Shown: positions 1 through 9,236, counted from the stretch's first letter. The stretch is DNA of 25,316 nt from CAYFMP01 sp964344215 (GCA_964344215.1 CAYFMP010000058.1:1-25316), one strand, 5' to 3'. Notes: generated from the sequence alone by a model not told the origin. Made by a program: numbers and translations.

Positions 1-124
1 ACCCCGTATCATCGGCCCGGAGAGCGACCAACCGCAATCACGCTATGTGTGAATAGGGGCAACTTCCTTACGGCGCGCATGCGTTGGCGGGGGTAGCCAA
101 GGATGATCGGGACCGCCCGGGGCG

Positions 125-261
125 AGCCTCGCCGTTCGACGTTGCTCAGGGTGAGGCCAGGATGTTTTCCCGCCTCATCCTTCAACTCTGCTCGGGGTGA
201 GGTGTTGTGCGCGTTTTCCTCATCCTGAGCGGCGGGCGACGGTCCGCGTGTAGAAGGATGG
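125..261. repeat. three degenerate REP-like palindromic units
   Basis: Three imperfect palindromes lie at about 125-157, 172-202 and 219-261. Each has CCTCATCC- or GCCTCACC-type ends that pair with GGATGAGG- or GGTGAGGC-type ends around a variable centre. Related units occur at 17411-17502. They resemble the short intergenic palindromes (CTCATCCTGAGC...GAAGGATG type) common in alphaproteobacterial genomes. I see no credible gene in bases 1-340; short reading frames here are by-products of the repeats. Confidence 0.6.
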
Positions 262-345
262 AGCGGAGATTGCGGAAACGGCGGCGAGGGTGTGCGAACG
301 GCGGCGAACATCCCGGGGAAGAACGGGCGGAGAACGGTTGATATG

Positions 346-449
346 GGCATTTATAGGCATTTGTCGTCAATCATCGGCATTTTCGGATGTCCGGCCGGGG
401 CGGCGGCGGCGGCCGGATGTTAAGGAATGCTAAGGATTTGTCGGCCCGG
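346..449 (-). repeat. dispersed ~100-bp intergenic repeat, copy A
   Basis: Bases 346-449 match, in inverted orientation, the segment at 17272-17362. Both copies share GGCATTT..GGCATT motifs, a G/C-rich centre of GGC triplets, and the strongly conserved end AATGCTAAGGAT followed by TCGGCCCGG. The conserved end lies just upstream of the LysE-type gene. The element has no open frame of its own and no transposase. It may be a non-autonomous intergenic element or an RNA-level signal. Confidence 0.6.
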
Positions 450-498
450 CCGCCATGCGCCGATGGCGCGGCGCCGGCGGCCCGTGTAGGGTTGCGCC

Positions 499-1140
499 AT
501 GTTCGCGCCCGATCCCGCCACGCTGGCCGTGTTCGCCGCCGTCTCGCTGACCCTCTACGTATCGCCGGGGCCGGACATGATCTACATCGCCTCGCGCTCG
601 ATCGCGCAAGGCCGGCGCGGCGGTCTGATCTCGGTGCTCGGCGTCTCGACCGGCCTGCTCACCCACATGCTGGGCGCGGCGCTCGGGCTGTCGGCGCTGC
701 TGGTGGTGTGGCCGATCGCCTACGCCGTCATCAAGTGGGCCGGCGTCGCCTACCTGCTCTACCTCGGGGTGCGGGTGCTGACGGCGGGCGACGGCGGCGG
801 TCTCGGCGCGGCCCGGGCCCGACCGAAGGCCGGCGCCTGGCGCATCTACCGCGAGGGCTTGGCCGTCAACCTGCTGAACCCGAAGATCGCGCTCTTTTTC
901 CTCGCCTTCCTGCCGCAGTTCGTCGACCCGGCGCTGGGCGGCTTCACCGTCCAGATGCTGTTCTTCGGGGCGCTGTTCAACGCCGGCGGCTTCGTCTGGA
1001 TCGTGTCGCTGGCGCTGGTCTTCGGCAGCCTCGGCGAATGGCTGTCGGCCAGGCCCGCCGTGTGGCGCTGGCAGCGGCGGCTGACCGGCTCGGCCCTGGT
1101 CGGGCTGGCCGCCCACCTCGCCTTTTCCGAAAGAAGTTAG
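499..1140 (+). CDS. LysE/RhtB family amino-acid exporter
   Basis: This 213-residue inner-membrane protein belongs to the LysE/RhtB translocator superfamily, which exports amino acids or related small metabolites. The family signature SPGPDMIYIASRS lies at residues 22-34 after the first membrane helix, and a second conserved block, LNPKIALFFLAFLPQF, lies at 126-141. About six hydrophobic segments are visible, with a short Gly/Ala/Arg-rich loop at 96-112, and the length is normal for the family. The ATG is preceded by TAGGG about 7 nt upstream. The gene is convergent with the PBP1A gene, with only 8 nt between stop codons. The substrate cannot be read from sequence. Confidence 0.9.
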   Translation: MFAPDPATLAVFAAVSLTLYVSPGPDMIYIASRSIAQGRRGGLISVLGVSTGLLTHMLGAALGLSALLVVWPIAYAVIKWAGVAYLLYLGVRVLTAGDGGGLGAARARPKAGAWRIYREGLAVNLLNPKIALFFLAFLPQFVDPALGGFTVQMLFFGALFNAGGFVWIVSLALVFGSLGEWLSARPAVWRWQRRLTGSALVGLAAHLAFSERS

Positions 1141-1148
1141 CGTTGGGG

Positions 1149-3599
1149 CTAATAGAGCCCGCCGGTGCCCGACGCCGGCGCCACCGCCGGGTCGAGGCCG
1201 CCGGCCGACCAACTGCGCCCCTCGAGCACGGCCGAGCGGCCGGTCGGCACGGTGCCGGGCTTGAAGGCTTCCAGGATGACGTCGCTATCGCCGCCGCGCG
1301 CCAATTCGCCGGTCCGCGCCCTGACCCGGACCAGGCGGATGCCGGGCGGGATGCGGAACGGGATCGAGGGTTGGTCGACGAGGGCGGCGGACATGAAGTC
1401 GCGGAACACCGGCGCCGCCACCGACGAACCGGTCTCGCGGCGGCCCAGCGGTCTCGGCGTATCGAAGCCGACGAAAACGCCGACCGCCAGATCGGGCGTG
1501 AAACCGATGAACCAGGTGTCTTTTTCCTGGTTGGTGGTGCCGGTCTTGCCGGCCAGCGGCTTGCCGACGGCGCGGACGCGCCGCCCGGTGCCGCGCTCGA
1601 CGACGCCTTCGAGCATGCTGACGATCTGATAGGCGCTGCCGGGATCGGTGATCTGCGGGCGCGCATCGGGGGCGACCGGGGCCGGCTGGCCGGTCCAGAA
1701 GCTGGCCCGGCACTTGGCGCAGGTGCGGCGGTCGTGGCGGAACACGGTGGCGCCGTGGCGGTCCTGGATGCGGTCGATCAGGGTCGGCGTCACCTTCTTG
1801 CCGCCGTTGACCAGCATCGCATAGGCCGTGGTCAGGCGCATCAGGGTGGTCTCGCCGGCGCCAAGCGCCATCGCCAGGCGCCCGGGCATGGTGTCGACGA
1901 CGCCGAAACGCTCGGCGTATTCGGCGACCCGCTCCATGCCGATGGTCTGGGCCAGGCGCACCGTCATCAGGTTGCGCGACTTCTCTATCCCCAAGCGCAT
2001 CGTCGAGGGGCCGTAGAACTTCTTGGTGTAGTTGGCCGGCCGCCATTTCGGCAGCCCCGGTCCCTGGTCGATGACGAACGGCGCATCGAGGATCAGGGTC
2101 GATGGGGTGTAGCCCGAATCGAGCGCCGCCAAATAGACGAACGGCTTGAAGGCCGAGCCGGGCTGACGCCGGGCCTGGATGACCCGGTTGAACTGGTTGC
2201 GCTCGTAGGCGTAACCGCCGGCCATCGCCAGCACCCGGCCGGTGTGCGGGTCGATGGCGACGACGCCGCCGTCGATATCGGGAAGCTGCCTGAGCCCGTG
2301 ACTGCCCGGCGGATAGGCCTTGCCGTCGGCATCGACGGCGACCGCCTCGACGGCGATCACCTCGCCGCGCTTGAGCACATCGGCCGGCACCTTGACCTTG
2401 GGCCCGCGCTTCTGGCCTTCCTTCCAGGCCCTGGCCCAGGTCAGTTCGGCCAGCGGGATGGTGCCGCGCCGGCCGCTGTCGAGCCCGATGTAGGCGCGCT
2501 CCAAATCGGTGCCGAGGACGACGGCCAGCGACCACGCGCCCAGCCCCTTCGGCCGCTGCACCTGAGCGAGCGCGCGCCGCCACTGGGCCGGCTCGTCGAT
2601 TGGCGTCTCCTCGCTCAGCGCGCCGAACGCGCCGCGCCAGCCATGCCTGCGGTCATAGGCGATCAGACCGTCCTTGAGCGACTTCTCGGCGATCGCCTGC
2701 AGCTTCGGCTCGACCGTCGTCTTCACCGACAGCCCGCCCTTATACAGGTTCTCCTCGCCGTAGCGCTCGGCCAGTTCGCGGCGCACTTCCTCGGCGAAGA
2801 AATCGGCGGTCACGTACTCGGTGTCGGCGCGCTTGGCGACGACGAGGTCGGCGGCGCGGGCGGCCTCGGCCTCGTCGTCCGAGATGAACCGTTCGGCCAC
2901 CATGCGGCCGATCACCCAGTCGCGGCGATCCTTGGCGGCTTGCGGTTTGGTGATGGGGTTGTAGTTGTTGGGCGCTTTCGGCAAGGCGGCCAGGAAGGCG
3001 GTCTCGTCGACGCTCAACTCGTCCAATGACTTGTTGAAGTAATTGAGGGCGGCGGCGGCGACGCCGTAGGAGCCGAAGCCGAGATAGATCTCGTTCAGAT
3101 AAAGCTCGAGAATTCGGTCCTTGGAAAACGCCCGCTCGATCCGAAACGCCAGGATCGCTTCCTTGATCTTGCGCGACCAGGAAACCTCGTTGGTCAGCAG
3201 GAAGTTCTTGGCAACCTGTTGGGTGATGGTCGAGGCGCCGACCGGGCGGCGCGAGCGGCCCAGGTTCTTGATGTTGGTGGCGACGGCGCGCACGACGCCC
3301 AGGAAGTCGATGCCGGTATGCGTATAGAAGTTCTTGTCCTCGGCCGCCAGGAAGGCCTGAACGACCCGCCTCGGCATGGCGCCGATCGGCACGAAGACGC
3401 GCTTCTCGACGGCGAACTCGGCCAGCAGCCGGCCGTCGCCGGCATGAACGCGGGTCATCACCGGCGGCTCGTAATCGGCGAGCTGGCGGTAGTCGGGCAG
3501 GTCGCGCCCGAATCGATAGAGGACGTAGCCCGACCCGGCGGCGCCGACAACGGCCACGAGGAAAAGCAGTCCAAGTACGGTCAGAAGAAATCTGAGCAT
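1149..3599 (-). CDS. mrcA: penicillin-binding protein 1A (bifunctional transglycosylase/transpeptidase)
   Basis: This class A PBP polymerises lipid II and cross-links peptidoglycan from the inner membrane. From the chosen ATG it has 816 residues. It has one N-terminal membrane helix (about 2-28) and a GT51 domain with the catalytic Glu in AAEDKNFY (Glu87) and the GASTITQQVAKN and RKIKEAILAFRIE motifs. An OB-like insert follows, then the transpeptidase domain with SxxK at GSAFK (Ser482, Lys485), SRN (541-543) and KTGT (685-688). A CxxC pair (CAKC, about 627-630) lies before the KTG box. A GTG eight codons upstream (3623) is possible, but ATG 3599 has AGG at good spacing and matches the usual MLRFLL-type N-terminus. 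It lies downstream of amiC on the same strand, 118 nt from its stop, as in other alphaproteobacteria. Confidence 0.93.
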   Translation of the reverse strand: MLRFLLTVLGLLFLVAVVGAAGSGYVLYRFGRDLPDYRQLADYEPPVMTRVHAGDGRLLAEFAVEKRVFVPIGAMPRRVVQAFLAAEDKNFYTHTGIDFLGVVRAVATNIKNLGRSRRPVGASTITQQVAKNFLLTNEVSWSRKIKEAILAFRIERAFSKDRILELYLNEIYLGFGSYGVAAAALNYFNKSLDELSVDETAFLAALPKAPNNYNPITKPQAAKDRRDWVIGRMVAERFISDDEAEAARAADLVVAKRADTEYVTADFFAEEVRRELAERYGEENLYKGGLSVKTTVEPKLQAIAEKSLKDGLIAYDRRHGWRGAFGALSEETPIDEPAQWRRALAQVQRPKGLGAWSLAVVLGTDLERAYIGLDSGRRGTIPLAELTWARAWKEGQKRGPKVKVPADVLKRGEVIAVEAVAVDADGKAYPPGSHGLRQLPDIDGGVVAIDPHTGRVLAMAGGYAYERNQFNRVIQARRQPGSAFKPFVYLAALDSGYTPSTLILDAPFVIDQGPGLPKWRPANYTKKFYGPSTMRLGIEKSRNLMTVRLAQTIGMERVAEYAERFGVVDTMPGRLAMALGAGETTLMRLTTAYAMLVNGGKKVTPTLIDRIQDRHGATVFRHDRRTCAKCRASFWTGQPAPVAPDARPQITDPGSAYQIVSMLEGVVERGTGRRVRAVGKPLAGKTGTTNQEKDTWFIGFTPDLAVGVFVGFDTPRPLGRRETGSSVAAPVFRDFMSAALVDQPSIPFRIPPGIRLVRVRARTGELARGGDSDVILEAFKPGTVPTGRSAVLEGRSWSAGGLDPAVAPASGTGGLY

Positions 3600-3717
3600 G
3601 TATCGCCTAAACGAAACCCCCACCGGCAGGTGCGCCTAGCCGAGGAACGCCCGTCCGGTTTTCGCATCTTCCGATCGGCACCATCATAACAAACAAATTG
3701 TGGCGATGGGATGGCCG

Positions 3718-5109
3718 CTATTGGCGGTTGGCTTCCTCTACCCGAAGGAAGTATTCGTCGATCGCCTCGCCGACGGCGGCGGCGATCCGGGCGCGGTAGG
3801 CGCGGCGGCGCAGGGAGCGCTCGTCGCGCGGGTTGGAGAGGAAGCCGAGCTCCAGCAGAACGGAAGGGGTGTCGGGCGCCTTGAGAACGGCGAAGCCGGC
3901 GAAGCGATGCGTGTTCCTGAGCACCTTGGTGCGGTGCTTCAGGCGCTTGATCAATAGATTGGCGAAGCGGGCCGATTGGTTCATCGACTCGCGCTGCGCC
4001 AGATCGATCAGGATATTGGCGACATCCGGGTTTTCGTGGGTGAGGTCGACGCCGGCGATCAGATCGGCCTTGTTTTCCTTCTCGGCCAGTTGCTGGGCCT
4101 CCTGGTCCGATGCCTTCTCGGACAGCGTATAGACGGCGGGGCCGCTGATCGCACGGTTCTTGACGGTGTCGGCGTGAACGGAAATGAACAGATCGGCGCC
4201 CGCTTCGCGCCCCAAACGGACACGGTCGCGAAGCCGAATGAAGAGGTCGCGCGACCGCGTCAGAATAACCCGGTAGCGGCCGCCGGCCTCGAGGTGCTGC
4301 TTCAACTCCCGTCCCATGGAAAGCGTGATGTGTTTCTCGTAAACGCCGGAAATGCCGATGGTGCCCGGGTCGACGCCGCCGTGACCCGGATCGATGACGA
4401 TGGTCCGTTTCTCGCGGCGTGGGCGGATGGCCGGTTTGCGGGGCGCCAGGTTGAACGCAATGGCCGGCGAGGCATTTGCGGTCGCAGCACCCGACTGCGG
4501 CGCCGGCTCGGCTTGACCGCCCGGCGTCGTCGGCGTCTGCAGCCGATAGACGGTTTTCTTAGGTTCGGCCGGCTGCACTCGGCGTTGCGGTGGAGCGAGT
4601 GCCGGTGTCGCCGCCGTTCTCGGTGCCGGCCCCTGCGCAGCCACGGTGAGCGGCGGCCCCTTGACGCCGCCCAGGAAGCGCTCGTGGCTGGTCGGCACCA
4701 GGTCCAAAACGAATCGATGGCCGCGGCTCGGTTCGGCCGCCAGCACGAACGCCTGACGGATCGCCACCGGGCCGGTCATGTCGAGCACGACCCGGGAATT
4801 CCCGGGGCGGTGCAGCCCGTAGCGGAGCTTGTCGAAAACGCCGATCCGTTTCGGCAGCGGCCGCGGCGGCAAGCGCCACCCCACTTCCGGCATGTCGATA
4901 ACCACGCGATAGGGATCGGTCAGGGAGAAAATGCTGAACGACAACGGGCGCGAGAATTCGAAGACGATCCGGGTTGCCTTGGCGCTGCCGCCGACCCGTA
5001 CATCGGTCACCACGGCCTGGGCGGCCGCGCCCGGACCGGCGAAGGCGCACGCGAGCATGACCCCGACGAGAATCGAGAGAACCGACCGATGAATCCGCAT
5101 AACCCCCAT
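3718..5109 (-). CDS. amiC: N-acetylmuramoyl-L-alanine amidase (AMIN + Amidase_3)
   Basis: This periplasmic zinc amidase cleaves the MurNAc-L-Ala bond and is used in septum splitting. The 463-residue protein has a signal peptide (about 1-30, ending GPGAAAQA). An AMIN domain (about 32-140) targets it to peptidoglycan or the septum, and a Pro/Ala-rich linker covers about 150-232. The Amidase_3 domain spans 235-455. The zinc and catalytic residues are all visible: His243 in DPGHGG, Glu258 in YEKH, His312 in SVHAD and Glu420 in LLELGFLSN. ATG 5109 has GGGG about 7 nt upstream; an in-frame ATG at 5100 is an alternative. The gene is divergent from rne and upstream of the PBP1A gene, a conserved alphaproteobacterial arrangement. 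Confidence 0.93.
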   Translation of the reverse strand: MGVMRIHRSVLSILVGVMLACAFAGPGAAAQAVVTDVRVGGSAKATRIVFEFSRPLSFSIFSLTDPYRVVIDMPEVGWRLPPRPLPKRIGVFDKLRYGLHRPGNSRVVLDMTGPVAIRQAFVLAAEPSRGHRFVLDLVPTSHERFLGGVKGPPLTVAAQGPAPRTAATPALAPPQRRVQPAEPKKTVYRLQTPTTPGGQAEPAPQSGAATANASPAIAFNLAPRKPAIRPRREKRTIVIDPGHGGVDPGTIGISGVYEKHITLSMGRELKQHLEAGGRYRVILTRSRDLFIRLRDRVRLGREAGADLFISVHADTVKNRAISGPAVYTLSEKASDQEAQQLAEKENKADLIAGVDLTHENPDVANILIDLAQRESMNQSARFANLLIKRLKHRTKVLRNTHRFAGFAVLKAPDTPSVLLELGFLSNPRDERSLRRRAYRARIAAAVGEAIDEYFLRVEEANRQ

Positions 5110-5139
5110 ATATTGACCCCGAATCTCAACTCGCCGCTA

Positions 5140-5169
5140 AATATACGGTCAACCGCGAGTCTGCATCAA
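5140..5169 (-). promoter_or_regulatory. candidate sigma70-type promoter for amiC
   Basis: On the minus strand TTGATG (5169-5164) and TATATT (5145-5140) are separated by 18 nt. The -10 box is about 30 nt before the amiC ATG, which implies a short leader. The assignment rests only on hexamer similarity and position. Confidence 0.35.
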
Positions 5170-5236
5170 TGGCAAAACCGCTCCAAGCCCGCCGGTTCGA
5201 TCAACTATTTCATACCGAAGGCTCGAAACAACAACA

Positions 5237-5265
5237 TTGTCGAACCATATTACTACGGTTATGTT
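5237..5265 (+). promoter_or_regulatory. candidate sigma70-type promoter for rne
   Basis: TTGTCG (5237-5242) and TATGTT (5260-5265) are spaced by 17 nt in an AT-richer patch of the amiC-rne divergent region. It would give a leader of about 300 nt before the RNase E start codon. A long rne leader fits known rne autoregulation in other bacteria. Confidence 0.35.
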
Positions 5266-5271
5266 AACAGC

Positions 5272-5578
5272 GTGATGCGACGCCGTCGTTCGCCCGGCCC
5301 AGAGACCATTGTCCGAGGGCGGCGTCTTAGGGTGGTTCGCAATCTATAGGTGTACGGTCATCTGCGGGTTGGAACCCGGGCCGACTGGACATTCGAAATC
5401 GGAATACCCGAGGTTTTTTTCATGCCGGATAGAGCAGCGCGAGATCTCTCGAACATCTCCGTTTTGGACAAGGTTCCGAACGGTGTTCTCGCATGCGCCG
5501 CCGGCAATCCCCGAATACGCCCACGCGCGGTCGAATACATTGACGCCGACGCAGTGGTGCTTTGGAGTTATTACAGTA
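5272..5578 (+). promoter_or_regulatory. long 5' leader of rne
   Basis: About 300 nt precede the RNase E ATG. The frame stays open upstream to 5309, but those codons give a low-complexity, non-RNase E sequence. RNase E proteins normally start at the MATKRMLIDA-type segment, so I read this stretch as untranslated leader. Possible hairpins include CGGGTTGGAACCCG (about 5367-5380) and pairing of GAAC..CCG (about 5452) with CGG..GTTC (about 5490). A T7 tract at 5413-5419 follows a GAGG. GGAG at 5564-5567 is the ribosome binding site. Confidence 0.4.
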
Positions 5579-8032
5579 ATGGCAACCAAACGAATGCTTA
5601 TCGACGCCTCGCACCCGGAAGAGACCCGGGTTGTGGCCGTCAACGGAACCCGCCTGGAAGACTTCGACGTCGAAGTTGAATCCAGAAGACAACTCAAGGG
5701 AAATATCTATCTGGCGAAAGTCACCAGGGTCGAACCGTCCCTGCAGGCCGCATTTGTCGACTACGGTGGAAACCGCCACGGTTTCCTCGCGTTTACGGAA
5801 ATTCATCCCGACTACTATCAAATTCCCGTCGCCGACCGCGAAGCGCTGATCGCCGAGGAGGCCGCCAGTAGCAAGGAAGACTCGTCCGATGTCGATGGCG
5901 CGGAGGACGAGAACGGCGCCGTCGCCGATGTCGAGACGCTGGGTGGCGACGATAGCGACGAAGTCGAAGTGCGCCGCCCGGTAAAAACACGCCGCCACTA
6001 CAAGATTCAGGAAGTCATCAAACGCCGCCAGATCCTGTTGGTTCAGGTGGTCAAAGAGGAACGCGGTACCAAAGGCGCGGCGCTGACGACGTATCTGTCG
6101 CTGGCGGGGCGCTATTGCGTGTTGATGCCCAACACCGCGCGCGGCGGCGGAATCTCACGCAAGATTTCGAACGGGGCGGATCGCAAACGCCTGAAATCCA
6201 TTCTTACAGAGCTCAAGATACCGCAAGGCATGGCGATAATTGTCCGTACCGCCGGTTCCAAACGCTCGAAGGCGGAAATCAAGCGGGATTACGATTACCT
6301 GATCCGGCTGTGGACCCAAGTCAGAGAGGTGACTCTCGAATCGATCGCGCCGTGCCTGGTCCACGAAGAGGCGAACCTGATCAAGCGCTCGATCAGAGAC
6401 CTGTATACCAAGGACATCGACGAAGTCATCATCGATGGCGAACAGGCCTACCGATTGGCCAAGGACTTCATGAAGCTCCTGATCCCCAGTCACGCAAAGA
6501 GGGTCCAGCCGTACAAGGAGGAAAACGTCTCTTTAACGAGTTTCTACCAGGTCGAAAGCCAGTTGGATGCCATTCATTCCCCACAGGTCCAACTGAAATC
6601 GGGGGGCTATATCGTCATCAATCCGACCGAAGCCCTGGTCTCCATCGACGTCAATTCGGGACGCGCGACGCGAGAAAGAAACATCGAAGAGACCGCGCTC
6701 AAGACAAACCTCGAGGCCGCCGTCGAGATCGCCCGTCAACTGAAACTTCGCGACCTCGCCGGCCTGATCGTCATCGATTTCATCGATATGGAAGTCAACC
6801 GCAACCAAACCAAGGTCGAACGGCAGTTGAAGGACGCCATGCGTTCCGATCGGGCGCGCATTCAGATTGGGCGTATCAGTCCGTTCGGGTTGCTCGAGCT
6901 TTCCCGTCAGCGGCTCCGTCCGAGTCTCATTGAAACCAGTTCGGAGCCTTGCCCACACTGCGAGGGCACGGGCCTCCGGCGTTCGACCGACTCGACGGCG
7001 CTGCACATGCTGCGGGTGATCGAGGAAGAAGCCAGGAACCAACCCGGCAAGGACATCACCGTTTATGTGCCGACCGCGGTTGCGCTTTATCTTCTCAACC
7101 ACAAGCGTCCCATGCTGGCCGAGATCGAGCAGCGTTCAGAGCTTTCGGTCTTTCTCGAGGGAGACGATTCGCTTATTCCGCCGGACCACCGTATCGAGCG
7201 GGACGGAGAACCGGTGGCGTCTGGGGCGAAGGCGACGGCGCGCCAGACCGGCGTCGAGCAGCCTATCGGCGAGGAGGAAGGCGGTAAGCGTCGCAAGCGC
7301 CGCCGTTCGCGCCGCCGCAAGCGGCCTGACTCAGAACGCCCGGAATCGGAGGAAACGCTGGCCCCCGAGGAAACGGCGTTCGAAACGATTTCGGAGAGCG
7401 CCGATTCCGATCAATCGGATGCCGAAACGGATGAAGAAGAAGGAGAGCGCTCAAAGCGCCGTCGCCGCGGGCGCCGTGGCGGACGCCGCAGAGGACGGAA
7501 ATCGGCTGCGTCGGAGACCGATTCAGAGTCAACCGAGGGAGCAACCGAAAGCTTGGTCGAGCCCGATGAGGCACCCGACAGCGCCGAGCCGCCGGAGGTT
7601 ATCGCGCTTCCCGATGAGTCGGCCGGCGGCAAGACGCCCCGGAGAAAGACCAAGGCCGAGAACGACGATGCCGTATCGGAGCGAACCGCCGACAAGGAGA
7701 AAAAGCCGGGTCGGCGACGGCGAACCAAGAAAGCGGACGACAGTGCAGCTGAGGATGTTGCCGGAGCCGGTGACGACGAGAAACCCAAACCGCGTCGCCG
7801 CAAGCCGCGCAGCAAGAAGGCAAAGCAGGATCCAGTTGTCATCGAAAGCGCGCCGGATATCGAGATTCCCCCAGCGCCGACCGCTTCGCCCAACGAACCG
7901 GAGCTGCCGGCCGGAAAAGCGGCGGCCAAGAAGAGATCCTCCGATGGCGTCGTCGTCGACGTTGGTGCCGCGGAAGCCCAAACTACCGAGGGCAGCGGCC
8001 GCAGGGGATGGTGGCAAAAGCCAGCCGACTGA
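5579..8032 (+). CDS. rne: ribonuclease E (Rne/Rng family)
   Basis: This is the main endoribonuclease for mRNA decay and rRNA/tRNA processing and the scaffold of the degradosome. The 817-residue protein has an S1 RNA-binding region (about 36-175) interrupted by an acidic Asp/Glu/Ser insert (92-135), as seen in alphaproteobacterial RNase E. The catalytic DNase I-like segment has metal ligands Asp357 in SIDVNSG and Asp400 in VIDFIDM. The Zn-link CPHC is at 458-461. From about 545 the tail is disordered, alternating arginine-rich patches (RRKRRRSRRRKR; RRRGRRGGRRRGRK) with acidic Ser/Glu stretches. It ends in RRGWWQKPAD; from memory a GWWQ C-terminus is typical of alphaproteobacterial RNase E. 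The start is set by GGAG 11 nt before ATG and by family N-termini. The gene is convergent with the aminotransferase gene. Confidence 0.95.
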   Translation: MATKRMLIDASHPEETRVVAVNGTRLEDFDVEVESRRQLKGNIYLAKVTRVEPSLQAAFVDYGGNRHGFLAFTEIHPDYYQIPVADREALIAEEAASSKEDSSDVDGAEDENGAVADVETLGGDDSDEVEVRRPVKTRRHYKIQEVIKRRQILLVQVVKEERGTKGAALTTYLSLAGRYCVLMPNTARGGGISRKISNGADRKRLKSILTELKIPQGMAIIVRTAGSKRSKAEIKRDYDYLIRLWTQVREVTLESIAPCLVHEEANLIKRSIRDLYTKDIDEVIIDGEQAYRLAKDFMKLLIPSHAKRVQPYKEENVSLTSFYQVESQLDAIHSPQVQLKSGGYIVINPTEALVSIDVNSGRATRERNIEETALKTNLEAAVEIARQLKLRDLAGLIVIDFIDMEVNRNQTKVERQLKDAMRSDRARIQIGRISPFGLLELSRQRLRPSLIETSSEPCPHCEGTGLRRSTDSTALHMLRVIEEEARNQPGKDITVYVPTAVALYLLNHKRPMLAEIEQRSELSVFLEGDDSLIPPDHRIERDGEPVASGAKATARQTGVEQPIGEEEGGKRRKRRRSRRRKRPDSERPESEETLAPEETAFETISESADSDQSDAETDEEEGERSKRRRRGRRGGRRRGRKSAASETDSESTEGATESLVEPDEAPDSAEPPEVIALPDESAGGKTPRRKTKAENDDAVSERTADKEKKPGRRRRTKKADDSAAEDVAGAGDDEKPKPRRRKPRSKKAKQDPVVIESAPDIEIPPAPTASPNEPELPAGKAAAKKRSSDGVVVDVGAAEAQTTEGSGRRGWWQKPAD

Positions 8033-8055
8033 CGGTGCGGACCCGGTCGGTATGA

Positions 8056-9216
8056 TCAACCATGCCAGGCTTGGAGTCTGTCCGCCGCCTCTTCCATTTC
8101 GGCAGTAGCGCCAGCAAAGGAGAAACGAAGAAACCGGTTTCCTCGCTCCGGATCGAAATCGGTACCCGGTGTTGTCGCCACGCCGACTTCGGCCAGCATG
8201 CGTCGGCAGAATTCTTCGCTGTCGTTGGTCAGATGGGTGACGTCTGCGTAGATGTAGAACGCGCCGTCAGCCGACGCCAACTTGTCGTATCCGGCCTCGG
8301 GCAGGCGATCCAGGAGCAAGGCCCGATTGGCCCCGTACCGTCGGACGTTTTCGTCAAGTTCGTCCGTACAGTCGAAAGCCGCGATGGCCGCTAACTGAGA
8401 CAAAGTCGGTGGCGAAATGAAGAGGTTCTGGGAAAGGCATTCAACCGAGCGCAGCAGATCGTCCGGCAGCACCATCCATCCCAATCGCCATCCGGTCATC
8501 GAGAAGTACTTTGAGAAACTGTTGATGACGACGGTGTTTTCACTCAGCGCCAGCGCCGTTTCCGCCCGCGGGCCATAGGTAATGCCGTGATAAATCTCGT
8601 CCGAAATGAGCCGAATTCCCTCATCCCGACAGAATTCCACCAAGGATTTCAGTTCCGCTGCATGGACCATCGTTCCGGTGGGATTTGACGGGCTGGCCAC
8701 GATCAGGCCGTCGATCGACTTCCCCGCTTTCGAGAGGACATGTTCGATCAGTCCGGGCGTGGGCTGGAAGTTCGTCTCCGGGCCGGCCGGAAGATCGACG
8801 ACTTCTACGCCGAGCGCTCTTAGAATGTTTCGATAAGCTGGATAACCGGGACTTACCAGAGCCACCCTGTCCCCGCTGTCGAAGGCAGCTAAGAACGACA
8901 ATACGAACGCGCCCGACGAACCGGTAGTGATCACGACGCGATTCGGGTCAACGTTGGTCGAGTAATGCTGTTCATAGAAGTCGGCGATCCGTTCCCTCAA
9001 GTCCGGCACGCCAAAGGCATCGGTATAGCCGAGCCGATCCTCCATCAAGGCGGACCTCGCCGCTTCGATGACTCCCCGGGGGGCAGCGGTGGACGGCTGT
9101 CCCACCTCCAGATGCAGCACATTCTCCCCCGCCTTCTCGCGCCGGTTCGCGGCTCGCATGACATCCATGACGATGAACGGCGGTATTCGACTGCGGTGCG
9201 CTACCTTTAACTTCAT
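8056..9216 (-). CDS. PLP-dependent class I/II aminotransferase
   Basis: This 386-residue fold-type I aminotransferase is cytosolic, with an AspB/AlaT-like architecture. Visible active-site elements are SPSNPTG with Asn178, SDEIYHG with Asp206 and Tyr209, the Schiff-base lysine Lys236 in NSFSKYFSMTGWRLGW, and the C-terminal arginine region NRFLRFSFA. The N-terminal SRIPPFIVMDVMRAA is typical of an alphaproteobacterial subgroup annotated generically as pyridoxal-phosphate-dependent aminotransferase. The gene starts 20 nt after the gamma-glutamyltransferase-like gene ends, so they probably share a transcript. The amino-acid substrate cannot be assigned. No clear terminator is visible in the 23 nt between this stop and the rne stop. 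Confidence 0.9.
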   Translation of the reverse strand: MKLKVAHRSRIPPFIVMDVMRAANRREKAGENVLHLEVGQPSTAAPRGVIEAARSALMEDRLGYTDAFGVPDLRERIADFYEQHYSTNVDPNRVVITTGSSGAFVLSFLAAFDSGDRVALVSPGYPAYRNILRALGVEVVDLPAGPETNFQPTPGLIEHVLSKAGKSIDGLIVASPSNPTGTMVHAAELKSLVEFCRDEGIRLISDEIYHGITYGPRAETALALSENTVVINSFSKYFSMTGWRLGWMVLPDDLLRSVECLSQNLFISPPTLSQLAAIAAFDCTDELDENVRRYGANRALLLDRLPEAGYDKLASADGAFYIYADVTHLTNDSEEFCRRMLAEVGVATTPGTDFDPERGNRFLRFSFAGATAEMEEAADRLQAWHG

Positions 9217-9236
9217 GAATAGAAAACCAAGCCTGT

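Noticed and set aside
387..3029. Long plus-strand frame of 880 codons opposite PBP1A
   Set aside because: Arg/Gly/Asp-rich shadow of the high-GC antisense strand. PBP1A on the other strand has all catalytic motifs.
5309..5578. In-frame N-terminal extension of RNase E by 90 codons
   Set aside because: The extra residues are low-complexity and unlike any RNase E N-terminus. The MATKRMLIDA start has its own GGAG and matches the family.
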